From positions 20,569,001-20,633,000 of the forward strand of contig JAYKYS010000008.1 in the NCBI GenBank assembly GCA_036924285.1: a stretch of DNA of 64,000 nt. The letters run 5' to 3'. How positions within the stretch are numbered: position 1 is the stretch's first letter; each line of letters starts with the position of its first letter. This DNA comes from Asterella californica (Eukaryota; Streptophyta; Marchantiopsida; Marchantiales; Aytoniaceae). The notes beneath the pieces were generated by a model. That model saw only the letters and a list, made by a program, of their open reading frames with translations, ran no database searches and was not told where the DNA came from. Both the position numbers and the translations under genes were made by a program. Below, piece by piece: positions 23,467 to 36,586 of the stretch.

Positions 23467-26093
23467 ACGTAATGAGACGCATACAAGATCTGCCGAACCC
23501 AAAAAATAGAAAAAAGTTCGATGAGAATCAGAGAGAAGGTGGCAGCGTCAGTAGGACCGGTAGTGATGAAGAATTTCTCTGTTTTGTTGACAGCGGAAAC
23601 TGCTTTAGCAGACATGGAAACCCAACCTGCGGAAGAACATGCAGGGACGGTATAAAAAACCGGAGATAAAGTGCGATGTGAAGTTGTCGATGCTTCAGTC
23701 AGTCCCAGCATCATGACCGTCAGATCGAGAATATATCGCGAGTCGCAATCATTAGACTCACAGTTAAATCTAGCCCCCGGAGATAATCATCCCGATCGGG
23801 GTTCCTTGTGTAACCCAACCGGCAACTGTGACTCGTTAAAAAGAAGTGTAATCAGAATATAATGTGGAATAGTTACCGTTTGAATAGTTAGAAGTGGACC
23901 ACCCCACCTGTTTGCGTTCGCGAGAAGTCCATGCAACCTAGAATCGACGGAATTGCTTGCAGCGGGATCGCACTTCATCGTCTAGTACAAAGGTACCCGC
24001 TTCGAACTCTTAGTTTAGACTCTGTCGTGCTTTTGTGCACAAAGATTATTTTAGTAGTATTTGAAAAAAGTTTGTCAGTCGTTTTGACAAACGATGACGG
24101 GAAGTGCTTTCGAGCGTGGCGAGGACTGCACATAGAAGATGATGTGGAATAGTGCAAAAAGACTTGGTTCTCGTTAATTCGAAGTTTGGACGTGCTGCCA
24201 TAAGATATGAACATCGTACTTCATTCTTTCGTGTATCCTGCTGCTATTTTCTCCTCGATGTAAGTTCTGTTTGTGAGTTCGATCTTGTTGGTTTTTTTAG
24301 GTCTTGTACTTGTTTGAAAGTTGTCGGTTTGAGGTTTCCATTGCGGTGGAGTCTCGCTCTACAGTTTTTCAGAGCACCGTTTGCCATTGGCTGCGATAGT
24401 CATTTCACGAACTAGTAAATCTTTCTTGACTCTAGTCAAGATTTGAATCAGTATTTAATTCCTTCGTGCCAACGACAGACTCCTGCCTCCAGTGCTACAT
24501 GACAATCCATTTGACGCTATAGTTGTTCATCCATCGTTGCAGCGACTACTTATTGATTGACCTCCAAGAAGAATGCATGGCAATCTTGTCATGAGAGCGA
24601 GCATGTCACACTATCGTGTCGGATATTGCGTGAAGGATGTCCAGGAAAATGCGAGGTTCTTGCTTGTGGAGATGTTGTATGCTGAACAGAAACAAAACAG
24701 AGAAAACAACCACGAAAACGAATGCTGCAATATATATCAACTCCAAATGTATGTATACTATCGGTTCTTTTTTCTTAAGAACACAAAACTGAGAAACAGA
24801 CCAGAACGGTCTGTAATCTGTTTCAAAACCTCTAAAACGTACCCCTGAATCTCAACCCTGACCCAAAGTCATCGAAGCGTAGCTCAAAGCAAGAGAAACT
24901 TCTCTTTGCTAACAAACAGAGCTGTACCAATATCACACGATTGAAACCTAAATCCAAACCACATCCATGTATAAGCTCTTAGCTAAAGTTAGCTACCACA
25001 AGCCGTACACAACCAACTAAGTCCCTAACGAACTCAAAAGGACGAAATCCGTAGCGAAGGAACCGAAAAAAGTCTATTTGAGAATTTTCTTTTTTCGTCA
25101 AACGGTCTTCAGATGTCGATAGCGTCTTCTTCTTTGACTTCGTTGGCTTTAAGAACTATCAGATCCGATTCTCGATAGCTGAGATATCGCTAGTTTTCGG
25201 TCGCAGGTGATCGAACTTTCAAAAACTCCTCCTTGTGACTTAAAACCGCACACACCGCACAATCGGATCATCTAAACTGATATCCGTCTTCTCTGGTAGG
25301 TAGATCTAACTACCCTGAACCCAACAAGACTCCAAACAAGTCGTTTGGAGTTTCCCTTGCAAAACCGCACAAGAAATTTGATCGCAGATTGCAAAAAACT
25401 GACGTAAATCGACTCCCTATGACTCCAAATTGCTCACCACACCCAAACCAACAATCCAATCCACACATGGTCTTCTCTATGCGTAGATGAGGATTCCCTG
25501 ATCGCATAGGCACCAAGAACGAAGAGCTTGGCTCCCTGATCGCGAAGAACAACCTAATCTCAGATCGCAGACGAACGAAAATCTGACATAAGCGCTTCTT
25601 TGCGAGCCAATTTCACTCAGAACTCCTAATCGTCTGATGAAACTCCGTATCGTCATCAATTTCCGGTAGAACTTGATGTTTTGATCTCGATGGATCCAAT
25701 GACAACAAGTTTGGACTCCCGAACGGTCTGAACGATCCAACTCTCCTTCACAGACAACTAAAATCTCCTAATCTCTTTCCCACGTCTCAATTTCTCTCAG
25801 TACACACTCTCCGATCCGCCTCTTCCTAAACCATCTTAACATGTGCGTAGCCTGCACAGACCTGAACCTAATGACACCTTGCAACATATATTGGACCTCT
25901 CAAATCCCCAAACCGTCCACTGACAGATCGTAGGTGCAAACTAACCCCTAACCTGCTCCCTTGCATCAGTCTCTGTACGTACGTCTTTGTGATAATGAGG
26001 AAGCTTGCCCCTTGCGTCTTTAATATAACGCCTGGAGCCGCTAATACCTAGTCAGCAAGTAAACTAAGACCTAGCTTGATTTTTTCTTCTTTT
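23467..26093. other. Intergenic region, no recognised gene
   Basis: Open frames are short and carry no motif known to me, for example + strand 24152-24415 and 24573-24848. Bases 25300-25760 contain loosely repeated phrases such as GGCTCCCTGATCGC and CCCTGATCGCATAGG, suggesting repeat-derived DNA. Nothing more specific is supported. Confidence 0.35.
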
Positions 26094-26880
26094 GAGTCGC
26101 ATAACTTCTTCACTAGACGTCCAAACGAAGTAAACAAGGTGCCTATGAAAAGCTGTCAATGAGCTCTACCCATTGATGTGATGAAAGTGGAGATCCTGAA
26201 TTGTACCAAAAGCTTGTAAGCTGGGGCTTAGCTTACTTTCTCCATCTTTCGAGTCTTGTAACTTCTCCACTAGGCGTCCAAACGAAGTAGACAAGGTGTC
26301 TATGAAAAGCTGACAATGAGCTCTACTCATTGATGCGATGAAAGAGAAGATCCGAAGTTATGCCAAAAGCCTATAAACTAAGGCTTACCTTGTTTTCCTC
26401 ATCTTTCGAGTCTTGTAACTTCTCCACTAGGCGTCCAAACAAAATAGACAAAGTGCATATGAAAAGCTGACAATGAGCTCTACCCACTGATGCAATGAAA
26501 GTGGAGATCCCGAATTGTACCAAAAGTTCGTAAGCTGGAGCCTAAGCTTACTTTCTCCATATTTTTGAGTCTTGTAACTTCTCCACTAAGCGTCCAAACG
26601 AAGTAAACGAAGTGCCTATGGAGTGCTGACAATGAGCTCTATCCACTGATGCGATGAAAGTGGAGATCCGAAATTGTGCCAAAGTCTGTAAGCTGGGGTT
26701 TAGCTTGCTTTCTCCATCTTTCGAGTCTTGTAACTTCTCCACTAAGCGTTCAAACGAGTAGACGAAGTGTCTATGGAGTGCTAACAAAGAGCTCTATCGA
26801 CTGATGCGATGAAAGTGGAGATCCAAAATGGTGCCAAAAGTCTGTAAGCTGAGGTCTAGCTTGCTTTCTCCATGAGTGTC
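26094..26880. repeat. Satellite-like tandem array, five units of about 157 bp
   Basis: The phrase GAGTCTTGTAACTTCTCCAC (GAGTCGCATAACTTCTTCAC in the first unit) begins at 26094, 26251, 26408, 26567 and 26723, giving spacings of 157, 157, 159 and 156 bp. Within each unit CGTCCAAACGAAGTA and GACAATGAGCTCTACC recur at the same offset. Units differ by point changes, so the array is not recent. The longest - strand frame across it is an accident of the repetition. Confidence 0.85.
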
Positions 26881-27057
26881 TTTGGAGCGACAAGCATCGA
26901 AGTCTGAATTTCAGGTAAGAGCCGGTCCACGACACGACAACGCGATCAATCTGCACAAGTAGGTAATCAACCGAGAGTGATTAGAAGGCAGTGGGAATCA
27001 TGGCAAGTCGTTGCTCTTCTATAATGTAAGAAAGCAGAAGCTGAGGAGTGTCAATCT

Positions 27058-27700
27058 ATGATAGGACGCGAACACATAGTGTCATCAGAAGCCAAATGGC
27101 GAAAGATTTCAACTGCTATGACGGAGAAGACTATGATCTTAGATCCAAATCAGTGTAGGAACAAGTGGAAATCTTTGCGTCCTTCATATGAAAAATGAAG
27201 AACTGGAACAATCATTCCGGCGTAGAATCGTATGCATCATTGTCTCTTGTCGAGTGAAAGATGCACGATCTGCTGCTAGAAATCAACAAAAGTTTCAATG
27301 AGATTCTAGAAAGTTTATGGCAGTTGACCATCAGTAAATATTCCATGTCTGACCGAGCTGATGTCGTCTCCTCCCATGGATGAACCTACCTCCACAAACC
27401 AGCCGAACAATAGTACAGGTCATCAAAACCAGCTTGATGACGCATGCGCAATATAAAATACTAGTGAATTCAAATATTGCTCTAAATCAAGTGTGGAGCA
27501 CAAAAAGGACATGAGTCGGAGCTCTTCTGCCATTGTTGTGACTATGAATCGCTTTATGACTTCCATCTGTGAAGTAGAACAGCGACGCGATCCGTCGATA
27601 GAACTTGTAGATGAGAGAGAAGAGCGTCGAGTCAAGTGGTCACATGAGTCTGAACTTTTGCATGTTGCCGCACAAATCAAATTGTTTCAAGAATGTTTTT
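27058..27700 (+). pseudogene. Broken trihelix/Myb-SANT-like DNA-binding protein
   Basis: The frame 27058-27198 encodes 46 residues with WRKIS at 14-18 and QCRNKWKSLRPSYEK at 32-46, the tryptophan and C-x-x-K-W-x-x-L-x-x-x-Y pattern of trihelix (Myb/SANT-like) domains. The same frame, after several stops, resumes at about 27360-27430 with an Asn/Ser/Pro-rich linker. From 27493 it gives a charged helical stretch (DPSIELVDEREERRVKWSHE) like the C-terminus of such proteins. PIF/Harbinger elements encode a partner protein with this domain, so it may be the remains of one, but a decayed host transcription factor cannot be excluded. Confidence 0.5.
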
Positions 27701-28292
27701 TACTATATCATTGGATAGTCCTTGTCGAGGCGGTCAAAATTGATATTTTTATCGTCACGAACGGAGCTAAGATGACGGAGTTACGAGCAATTGTGACTTT
27801 TACGGTTTTCTTGTCACGATGTTGACGGGGGTGCCTGACAAGCTGATGTGGTATCCGACACGTTAACAAGACAGAGTGCTGACAATGCAAGATGATGACA
27901 TGATGGGTGCTGATTGGACGAGATGATGACGATGCATTAAGATTGAGGTGACGATTTAAGGTGATGTGTCATTCTACATGTGTGACACTTGGCAGCTCGA
28001 CAAACTTGACACTTGGCATGCATGCATGGATGACACTTGGTACACAGAAACGGTGACACTTGGAATTTTATCTCGTGCAGCTGAGAGTTTAGACTGTAGA
28101 ATTTTGAGAAGGCGTTGAGAGACTGTCTATTTTTTCGCTTGGAAAATAGAGACTTTCGATGGATTTTGTAGCAAAACTGAATTTAAATAGCAAATATGCG
28201 CAAGACCTCACACAGATTTACTGAAGAGAAAGAATGAATAAACTTTAAACGGCCATAGTGTTTTGTACATATCTCATTTTACATCATGCTTG

Positions 28293-28930
28293 GTACCGTT
28301 GGAAAGAACGCGACGAGGCTTTTTCAACACCATCTCAACTGTTGGATTTTGAGTCGTGGGTAGAGAACTACAACGGATTGACTGAGTACTTTTAGGTTGG
28401 ATGTCAAATCTGTATGAAGACTCGTACAGATTTTAGAGGGAGAAGAACTTTGGGACTAGGAGGTGACAATCTGCACGAAGGCTCGTGCAGATTTCCTCAA
28501 GGAAGGGTCTAAAACCTTCAAGTAGATGTAACTTGGACTACATGGTCAGTTTTTACCCAAACTGACCATGTAGTCCAAGTTGGATACCAAGATATTATTG
28601 GATAGAGTTTTTCAAAGACTTTTCAGTGACACCAAGATCAGATTCTGAGTTACGTGGTGGAAGTTTACCAAGTCCTTTGGAGTTATGCGTCAAATCTGTG
28701 CGAGAGCTCATGCAGATTTGAGTGGAAGTGTGAGGTTAAGGACTGAAGGTAGCAATCTGCACGAGGGCTCGAGTATATCTCTTCAAGAAAAGATCGAAAA
28801 GCTTTTAAGTGGTCATAACTCGAGCTACAAACGTCAGTTAGAGCCATATTGATACCATTGGATAGAGTTTTCCGAGAGCTTTCCGATGACACCAAAATCA
28901 TCAGATTTTGAGCTACGAGACAGACGAGGC
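28293..28930. repeat. Hairpin-bearing tandem repeat, period about 286 bp
   Basis: One partial and two full units are seen. The phrase GTCAAATCTG starts at 28403 and 28689, and ATTGGATAGAGTTTT recurs at the same offset. Each unit contains short inverted repeats. At 28469-28493 the arms AATCTGCACGA and TCGTGCAGATT are perfect around AGG-type spacers. At 28530-28580 two perfect 22-nt arms flank a 7-nt loop. Just before the array, TGACACTTGG is repeated four times between 27980 and 28065. Confidence 0.7.
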
Positions 28931-30430
28931 TACAAATCTTTATCAATTTTCTTTAGTGATACTACTGTTTTGTCATACAGGAATTAAAAAAGTCGTCACA
29001 ATACTGAAAGATTTGTTTGTTGTAACTCTCTTTCTATGAACATCTTGTGTCCTTCTCTTCTTGCTATCGTCGGTGATCTTGCTATACGTGGCTTTCAACA
29101 ACTTTTGACATCTTACTACCAAGTCTCCAGGGGTAACTGGTATAGTTAGTACTCCGAAGAGTAACAAAGATGCAAGGTTACAGTTATGTAGCATCAACTT
29201 GTAAAGTTCAGTGTCTAACATGATGAATCTTGACATAGGACCTTTAAGTTATGCTCTCAGGGTGGTCACTCATCCTCCATTAGCAAACAATGTACAACCT
29301 AATAAAAGCCTCAATAAATTAATTTTTTTATAATATGAGCTAATCGCTATAAGTAATGAAGAGCTAGAAAATAGTACATATTAATTTTGAATAAAGAGTC
29401 AAAAATAAATTATATCAACAGTATTTTATGATACATATAATATCCTCAATCAGAGTAAAATATATATATATATATATTTAGCTTCCATCCAGAAGAAAAG
29501 AAGAATAATTTCCATCTTATAGATATATACAGACCTTAAACAAATTTAACCTAGTATCAGTAAATCTTTATAGTTCATGAAAGTAAAGAAAAAGTACACA
29601 AAATATCATAATGATATTTTTATATCACTTTTTCTCTATTCATATGATTTTTATCTTATTAATAACTAATGAAGAGGAAAATGTAAGTTGACTCATGGAT
29701 ATTAGTAAGTACACAAAGGGTATAAAAAATGCAAAATTATGTAATAAAAAAATAGTTTTTTTAAAATAATAATGTACAATAAGAGCCTAAAAAATACCCT
29801 AATGCCGCACATGGTATATGGAACCTCCATGTGGTGACCTCTCGAGGTTATGCTAAACACTAAAACCTTAGAAAAAAATCTTCCTAAAGGTGATACACTT
29901 CCTATTATGCAGAGAATGAGATTATTAACAAAAGTGACTTCGTAACAGTTCACAAATGTGGAATCTCCTTTAAGTCATAAACTTTTACTATGGAAATTTG
30001 TGTTCAAAGATTTTCTGATTACATGAAATTATATGTTCCGGGAAACAAAAAAGTTCATGATCGAAGGTATCCAGTGTGTTAAGTGATAAACTCCATGTGC
30101 ATTATCATTTAACACTTATAGATAGATTTATTGTTTCTTCATATCTTAGTATAGAAATTTCACATAATTCTTACGTCTTTTCCTATAATATACAATGAAC
30201 AAAATTTCCCGAGGTATATCTAACACGCATATATATTTACCATGTAAGTTTAACCATCATTTAACATTTACAAATATATTTAATTTTTAAGCATAGCTTA
30301 GTCCAAAATTTCTATATAATAATTACACTATTTTTTATAACATAAAGATAACAAAAGCTCCCAAAGTTGATCGAGCATGCTTATATATGCACTCCTCCAT
30401 TTTTCAATGGAGGAAAAAAATATCTAAGGT
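28931..30430. other. AT-rich intergenic region with TA microsatellite
   Basis: No gene is recognised. A TA dinucleotide run lies at about 29460-29478. Several short - strand frames exist (28973-29236, 29702-29953), but their composition follows the AT bias and no motif is visible. Confidence 0.4.
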
Positions 30431-30482
30431 TTTAATTTATCACATAACTTTTTCGACAAAAAAGGTTAAATAATAAATTAAA
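30431..30482. repeat. Dispersed hairpin repeat (copy B)
   Basis: An inverted repeat reading TTTTAATTTATCACATAACT ... GGTTAAATAATAAATTAAA, the same design as copy A at 10656 and other copies. Arms are diverged. A poly-A/T-rich flank surrounds it. Confidence 0.5.
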
Positions 30483-32149
30483 CTCATAGTAAATTAATAT
30501 ATACATAGTTACAAGTTCTCAGACTTATATCTTTAATAGCGCAGAAGTCTACTCATGCATTACGGTTTATATCCTGGTTTTCTCATGTTTCCAGGCATAG
30601 ATTAACAGTTATTATTTATAAATTCTTTCTATTATTTTTATTCATTTAATATATAATTTTTATTTAACATCTATATATTTTCGGGATATTATTAAAGGAG
30701 CAAAAGTTCGCCAGAAGTTGAATCGAGCATGCACATGCAATCACGTAACTCAAAAAACTGCACGAGTCAAAGGGAGTAAAGGAGTTTCCTTCAAATTTAC
30801 TAATCCCAAACATGCCAACGTTAGGTAACAAACTATGACTAAAAGCAAGGGGAGCAGAAACGACTTTTGGAAACGTGAAGCTTTCGAGAACAGTAAGCAA
30901 ATCATCCAGTTGAAGTTGCATATTTTGAAGTCCCCTTGACTGCAACAGAGATTGTCTATCCTTCAGAAGAGTCCAAGGGACTCGCAACCTTTTCTTATCT
31001 TTTCTACTTGTATATTGTCAAGTTGTCCAATAGACAACCTAAACAAACACTAGAGCCTCGATAGGGAAAAACAAGTACAGTCCGTTTCATCGTACAGAAA
31101 TGGAAGGGTCTTGGACCTCTAGACTTTCGGTCATTTTTTGGACACTGGGGTGTATCTCTTGCGTAAATTGATCGTTACGGTTTTGTTTTTACTTTTAAAC
31201 TCTTCTATTATACTCCTGCATATGTTCTCCCAGGGGCAATGACATGCTTCTATCTGGCTGTACTGTTTGAGCTGAGAACTCCAAGTGGGTTTTATGTGGA
31301 TGACATATATAGCATAATGGAGCTAAATCAGGTGGGCATCCACGTGAAAGAACCTGCTTCACTGCTTTGACTTCGTCATTACTGTGACACGAAGTACATC
31401 AAGCCGAAGTTCGAACTCCAGACTCCGACTCTCTTGACTTGGAGCACCATCGCTAAAAGGAAGAAAGAGAGAGAGAGAGAGAGTGTGACTCCACAGACGT
31501 GCCCATACAAAGTTTCGGACCGTTAGCAACAAAATTCCCCGTATAGTTGCCAGGTGATGGAGTGTGTTGGTCTGGAGGGGTTGACAATTATACAGCGTGG
31601 TGATGGTTCTCTCACATGCGGCAGTCATCAGAGCCGGCCATGGCCTTGCTGTCTCTCTCGTAACTCCAGCTAGCTGCATTGTTGCAAAAACTATACTGCC
31701 AGCCACAGCTCCAGCTCCAACTCCAACTTGCCCGTCTCTCTCTCACAGTCCTGTCATTCCCTCAGTTTCCTCCTGTCCTTTGAATGGAGCGGGGCCTTTC
31801 CTTGTCCCAGCTCTTCCTGTTGTGCGGTTCAAGCATCTCAATCATCGAGTTTGCCGTGCAAGCCGAAATACGTACAGTACCATCTGAGACAAGTGATGGA
31901 AATGCAACACAGGAAAAAAGTGTACAAATCTGAACAGGATGATAGACAGTCTTGCATGTGTGTAGACAGTTTTGAATTATACCTGAACGCTTCTCAGGCT
32001 TTCAGCTGTAGTTGTATGTTCAAATCTCATGCACTACGTTACTGCAACAACGATGGAGATCATTTGATATATGAAAATGGCAGCTCATCTAAGGAACAAG
32101 AACCAAGCTCAGTTATACTAATTCGAAAATATATTTTGAAAGGTTAACA
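30483..32149. other. Intergenic region with GA microsatellite
   Basis: No gene is recognised. A GA run lies at about 31465-31482. Frames at 31359-31706 (-) and 31597-32147 (+) overlap each other and are low in complexity. I do not support either as coding. Confidence 0.35.
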
Positions 32150-32630
32150 CCATTATTAGTGTCATACACACTAATTTTGTGTCATACTAATAGAGGTGAA
32201 GGGTCTTTAATGTCATACACATTCTTTTTACTTGTAATAATGTGAGTAAAGATGTTTGGAATCTTGGCTTGCTTAATAGAGAAGTGATTGGTAACAAGTC
32301 ACTCAGTTTTCATTCTAGATTTTCCTTTTATTTTTTCTGGTCAGTTTATTTTCTACTATATTTTTGTGAATTTGGAAAAGATGCATATGCGTTGATCTTA
32401 GAAGCGATTTTCAGTAGCAACAATCTCAGAAGGGAGTATTTTTAATAGGATACATGTTGTTTTTATCCAAGAAATAATGAACAAAGAACATCGTGAAGTA
32501 AGTTTTACAGTCTATTTATCACTAATGAATCTGTTTATTATTTGAGTCAACCGATTGTATTACAGTTCTCTCTAATCTACATCTCTCATCTTCATTTTCT
32601 GTTTGTACAGATATGACAACTAAATCAAGT
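32150..32630. repeat. Dispersed repeat, copy related to 57560-58040
   Basis: The text TAATAATGTGAGTAAAGAT, then GAAGTGATTGGTAACAAGTC, then TCAGTTTTCATTCTAGATT is matched in order near 57620-57750 by AAATAATGTGAGTAAAGGT, GAAGTGGTTGGTAACCAAGC and TTAGTTTTCATTTTAGATA. Shared GTGTCATACACA-like phrases lie upstream. This looks like two copies of a non-coding element in the same orientation. The class is unknown. Confidence 0.6.
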
Positions 32631-32675
32631 TTTTGGGTGACAACATGTTTAAGTCCCAAGCGGATATAAGCATGA

Positions 32676-32715
32676 ATGTGGAGTATATATTTGTACATAA
32701 ATATATACTCCACAT
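32676..32715. repeat. Perfect 16-bp inverted repeat hairpin
   Basis: Arms 32676-32691 and 32700-32715 (ATGTGGAGTATATATT and its complement) are perfect around an 8-nt loop. The AT-rich context makes a spontaneous origin possible. No element boundary is evident around it. Confidence 0.6.
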
Positions 32716-33724
32716 GTATTTGTATTTTTTGTATATATACAAAAAAATAGGTACATCATTGCTTGATGATGTGTCACATAAATACATCAGATATCAATGG
32801 ATAATCTTCATCTATAATTTTGTGTTTATATTTTAGCTTGTCTTCTTCCAACCCTCTGTCCAAAAGTTCATACATATTTATTCTTTTCAATTCCGGGAGC
32901 ATCTTAGAGCAAGATCATTTGATATATACATTCATACTATATCAAAGGTAGCAAACAAGTTTCAGTTTGCGCTTTTGATGATTTATCATATAAACACCCG
33001 CTATTCTATCTTCTTCGGCAAACACACCCACTCTTTTTACGTCTTTTTCAACTCTTTCTACATTTTTCTGCTCCCACTTTTGTAGATCAACAAGTTGTGT
33101 ATATAAAAAAAATTGACTTTTAAAAAATCTCACAACTCTTGTACAAAAGACAAATCCATCCGCTAGCGAGAGTACCTTCTTTTTTGTATCAGTATCACTA
33201 TACCCTCGCTCTATAGTGTCTTTATGCAAAAAATTTTAAACTCTTCAGTCACTCTAGGTAGAGAACCAATCCACAAGTACACAACTGATGTGATAGTTAA
33301 TACTTTGTCAGATAAAATACGCAGTGAAAATCCACACGTGACCTATATATAATATGCTGATATTAATATAAGCTTTATTTGAAGTTTTCTTATGTCAGTT
33401 AAGTCACTGTTGAATGACAAACGAAGAAAAAGATACAGAGCTTCAAATCCTAGATGCTGGAATACAATCAAAAAAAGAATGTTCACATTTTCTTCCCCGT
33501 GTGCTTTAGGTTAGAGAGAAGATACTCTTTTGTTTCAAGAAACTATCAAAATTTTGTTTTCATATTTTTCAACAGTTACTCCATGATACTTGTGAAATGA
33601 ATCACATATTATAAAGATCAGAGAGAGCTTTGATTCAAGTCTTTGCTTCACAAATTTTGTTCTCTTAGACAAATTCTTATAGCAAAAATATTTAGATATA
33701 ACGATTAAATTTCATTGTTTGTAG

Positions 33725-33841
33725 ACAACCAATCCGGAGAATGATATCCTCCTAGTTACCAAGCATATTTATAGGGACACCTGGGCTGTAAGAATTCATA
33801 GATCCGCTTACCAGATGTGGCATGTGACGTTGAAATTATAA
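33725..33841 (+). pseudogene. Second copy of the exon seen at 23389
   Basis: After a TTTGTAG acceptor-like end, 38 codons run to TAA at 33839-33841. The first 14 residues (TTNPENDILLVTKH) align with the second exon of the candidate micro-gene at 23.2 kb. The preceding ~160 bp also matches that intron's 3' half (GAGAGCTTTGATT, ACGATTAAATTTCATTGTTTG). A possible upstream exon begins with an ATG near 33416, but its join is not clear. Function is unknown. Confidence 0.35.
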
Positions 33842-33949
33842 AGGTATGTATCGAATCTAAACCCAAAAAAAAGAGGCTATCGGATCTTCTTTTCTCCTGT
33901 TAGCCTGTAAAGAAATAAATATGTAAGATCAACTTTGAGGAACATTTAT

Positions 33950-34260
33950 TCACTTTTTGTATCACTATGAAGAAATACGTAAATATTATGTGAAAATTGT
34001 ATAAACTGTTAACAAAAATTAAATTTATCCCTAAGTATTAAATGATAACTGTACCTAGAGTTACGAGATGATCTAGTATAATCCATCAAAAGAGTATAGT
34101 AAGAAACCTTTCCAAAATTAAGAGTATAAAAAGTTACACAACCACACACATCGAAGTAATTTATTACCTAACATTTCTCAACAAAGAAGGTAAGTGATAA
34201 ATTAAACCTTTGCATATTAAACCTTTGCATATATATACAAGGAAAACACCAGACGACCAT
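33950..34260. repeat. Dispersed hairpin repeat (copy C)
   Basis: The hairpin core at 34158-34206 (TAATTTATTACCTAACAT ... GGTAAGTGATAAATTAAAC) is preceded by AAATATTATGTGAAAATTGT and ATTAAATGATAACTGTACCT. Close matches to both stand in the same order before the copies at 56.2 and 57.1 kb. This shows that the repeated unit is at least 250 bp, not only the hairpin. Confidence 0.6.
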
Positions 34261-34570
34261 GATACAGCTTGCCCTCTAATGTCTGGGCTGGTATGAATTT
34301 GTTTATAAGTTTGATATGGAAACTTCTACAAGAACTCTAAAAGAATATAGGAATTTTTACAAGAACTCTAAATGAAACTCCGTAACCTCCACCCTAAATT
34401 TGACTTACGAGAGGTGATCTGAAAACTTTAGCATACGGATCGGATTTAGTTTACGATCATATATATATTATCCTCAAGTGCTATTCCTCATCTCTTATGC
34501 ATTAATGACTTGATTTTGAAGCGTGTCTTTATTTTGTCCATCATTATTGCCCGAGCTACTTCTATCTCCT

Positions 34571-34760
34571 AAACCCATCGAAAGAAAAGATTAACAGAGA
34601 TAAAGAACCCTAAGGTGCAGGTCGGTCCTAAACCCAGAGGGACAAAGAACCCTAAGGTGTAGGTCGATCCTAAACCCGTGGAGGGAAAAAGTTAACAGAG
34701 GGGCCAAGAACCCTAAGGCACCAGCCTGCGGCTTAGAAGGAGATGAGAACCGCTAGAACA
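34571..34760. repeat. Short tandem repeat with AAGAACCCTAAGG core
   Basis: AAGAACCCTAAGG begins at 34603, 34645 and 34706, each with TCCTAAACCC or TAAACCC and a GGGA/AAAG purine tract between. Spacings of 42 and 61 bp show an irregular array. It lies in a stretch of higher GC than its surroundings. Confidence 0.55.
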
Positions 34761-36586
34761 AAACTAAAGCCAAGGTTCAATCCCAAGACATGACTCTCCC
34801 AGAGTTAGCTTGGTAACCCTACGCTACCGCACTTCGCTCCGTCTTCCATCTCCGCCAGACTCCCCCAAGTGCCAACGCGCACGGTTAAGTGAACTCATTA
34901 CGAGGAATAGCGACTATGGAAGACGCGTGATCTTGGGCAATGCAGTGGAAATCGACCTTGTGCGTGGGAAAGGAAGGTCCATGAGTTTGCACGTTCCTAC
35001 CTTCTATAGGGGAAGGTGACCTACCAAGAGTAAACCGGATACTTACCTAACCCGGGTGAAGTCAAGCGCTAGGCAACTTCTCACCGTCACAAATAGAAGT
35101 TTGCATCTTCTCTAGAGGAACAACGATCAACGAGTTAAATACAACTATTTATTACAAGATTTCACTCCGCAATAAGATACGTAGAGATTGTCAGAAGAAT
35201 GCCCTCCATGATTATTTCGCATGGGTACAAGAAACCAAGTACGGTTTCAAGTCGGTTTGAAAGATGGAAATTTTCTGTCTCTTACTGTAAGGCTTATTTT
35301 CTTTGTAGATGAATGGTAATAGGTAAGTTGCAGAAAAGCTTATTAGTAGATACAGTAACCATAGTACCATCATTACAACCTGGTTCGCTTACAAGTAGAG
35401 ACAGAAAATAACATACAGGACAAGTGGTAAGAACTTCACTGCGGGTTATACCAAACCAAGAGTGGAGAGAAAAAGAAACCCTTTGAACACTAGTCATGTC
35501 TAGCAAACTTTACAACCTACTCAAGTACTTACAAAGAGTATTGCATAGTGATACTACGGTAAAGTATAATATTTTTGTTCATCTCTAATATCCACAACAT
35601 GTGTTTGTATTGATGTTAGTATTTTTATGATAAAACAGTATAACTTCATTGCTAACATCAACACCAAGTGATTTCACTGGTGGGGAGTGAAATCAAAGTA
35701 GTCCCAAAGTTAACCCCACAAATGTTAAAGTATTGTCTGGTCTTTGCAAGAAAGAATAGAAGGAACACTTCTCGGGATCAGAAATGAAGATCAACAGTTG
35801 GGAGCCCCCAGTATAGTCTGTTGGTGTATCGGCCTTTGATATGTTTGTGCAGATTGGTTGCTTATATATTTCAACAGCTAACTTCAGTCTTCCTTATTGA
35901 GTCCGAAAATCACTACCATTATGGATATTATAAGTTGATCGCTCAGCCTTTTTTTGCTATACTCTCAATGTGATTCCATTTCCAACTAGTAGTACTAGTT
36001 AGGACGCTCCGCTGCTCAGGGTTGGTCAATTTTCCTGAAAGGATGTGTTCTGACAAATTGTTCGAAACTGAATTCTACCACAAGAGAGCATGATTTTAGT
36101 AGAGGTTATCAAAGAAGAAGCTTTTTTAATTATTCAGGTGTCATGGGTAAAAATATGCATGAAACATGGAGTTCTCATCAGAAAGAAGAAATCGACATCT
36201 CGCAGTGTTAGGAGGTAAATTACCCAAGGTCATTGGTGGGTCGGGGATCGTTCATTTCGAGGTTAAATGATCACCGATTTTTAATATACATGTCAATCTA
36301 CTCTAGGAGAATATTTTGTATAAATGTTACTGAAACATATATGTATTAGAAAATAATTATAGACTAAGCAAGCATGATAAACCAAAATAAAGTTTAATTA
36401 TAAAATATTACATCCAGCGAGAGTTACAAAAAGAACCCATAAATCGAATGCTTGTAAACACGCTCGAGAAACTGTATAAACCACAACGTGATGAGTAAAA
36501 GAGTTATTTTTATTAAAAAGGTAACCTATTGCCTAATCCTTGTTTAGTGATTGTTGACAGAAGGATTAAACCACAAGTACCGCTAT
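34761..36586. other. Intergenic region, no recognised gene
   Basis: Short frames only. Around 36513-36570 a degenerate copy of the dispersed hairpin repeat can be made out (CCTATTGCCTAATCCTTG ... AAGGATTAAACC). Nothing else is supported. Confidence 0.35.
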
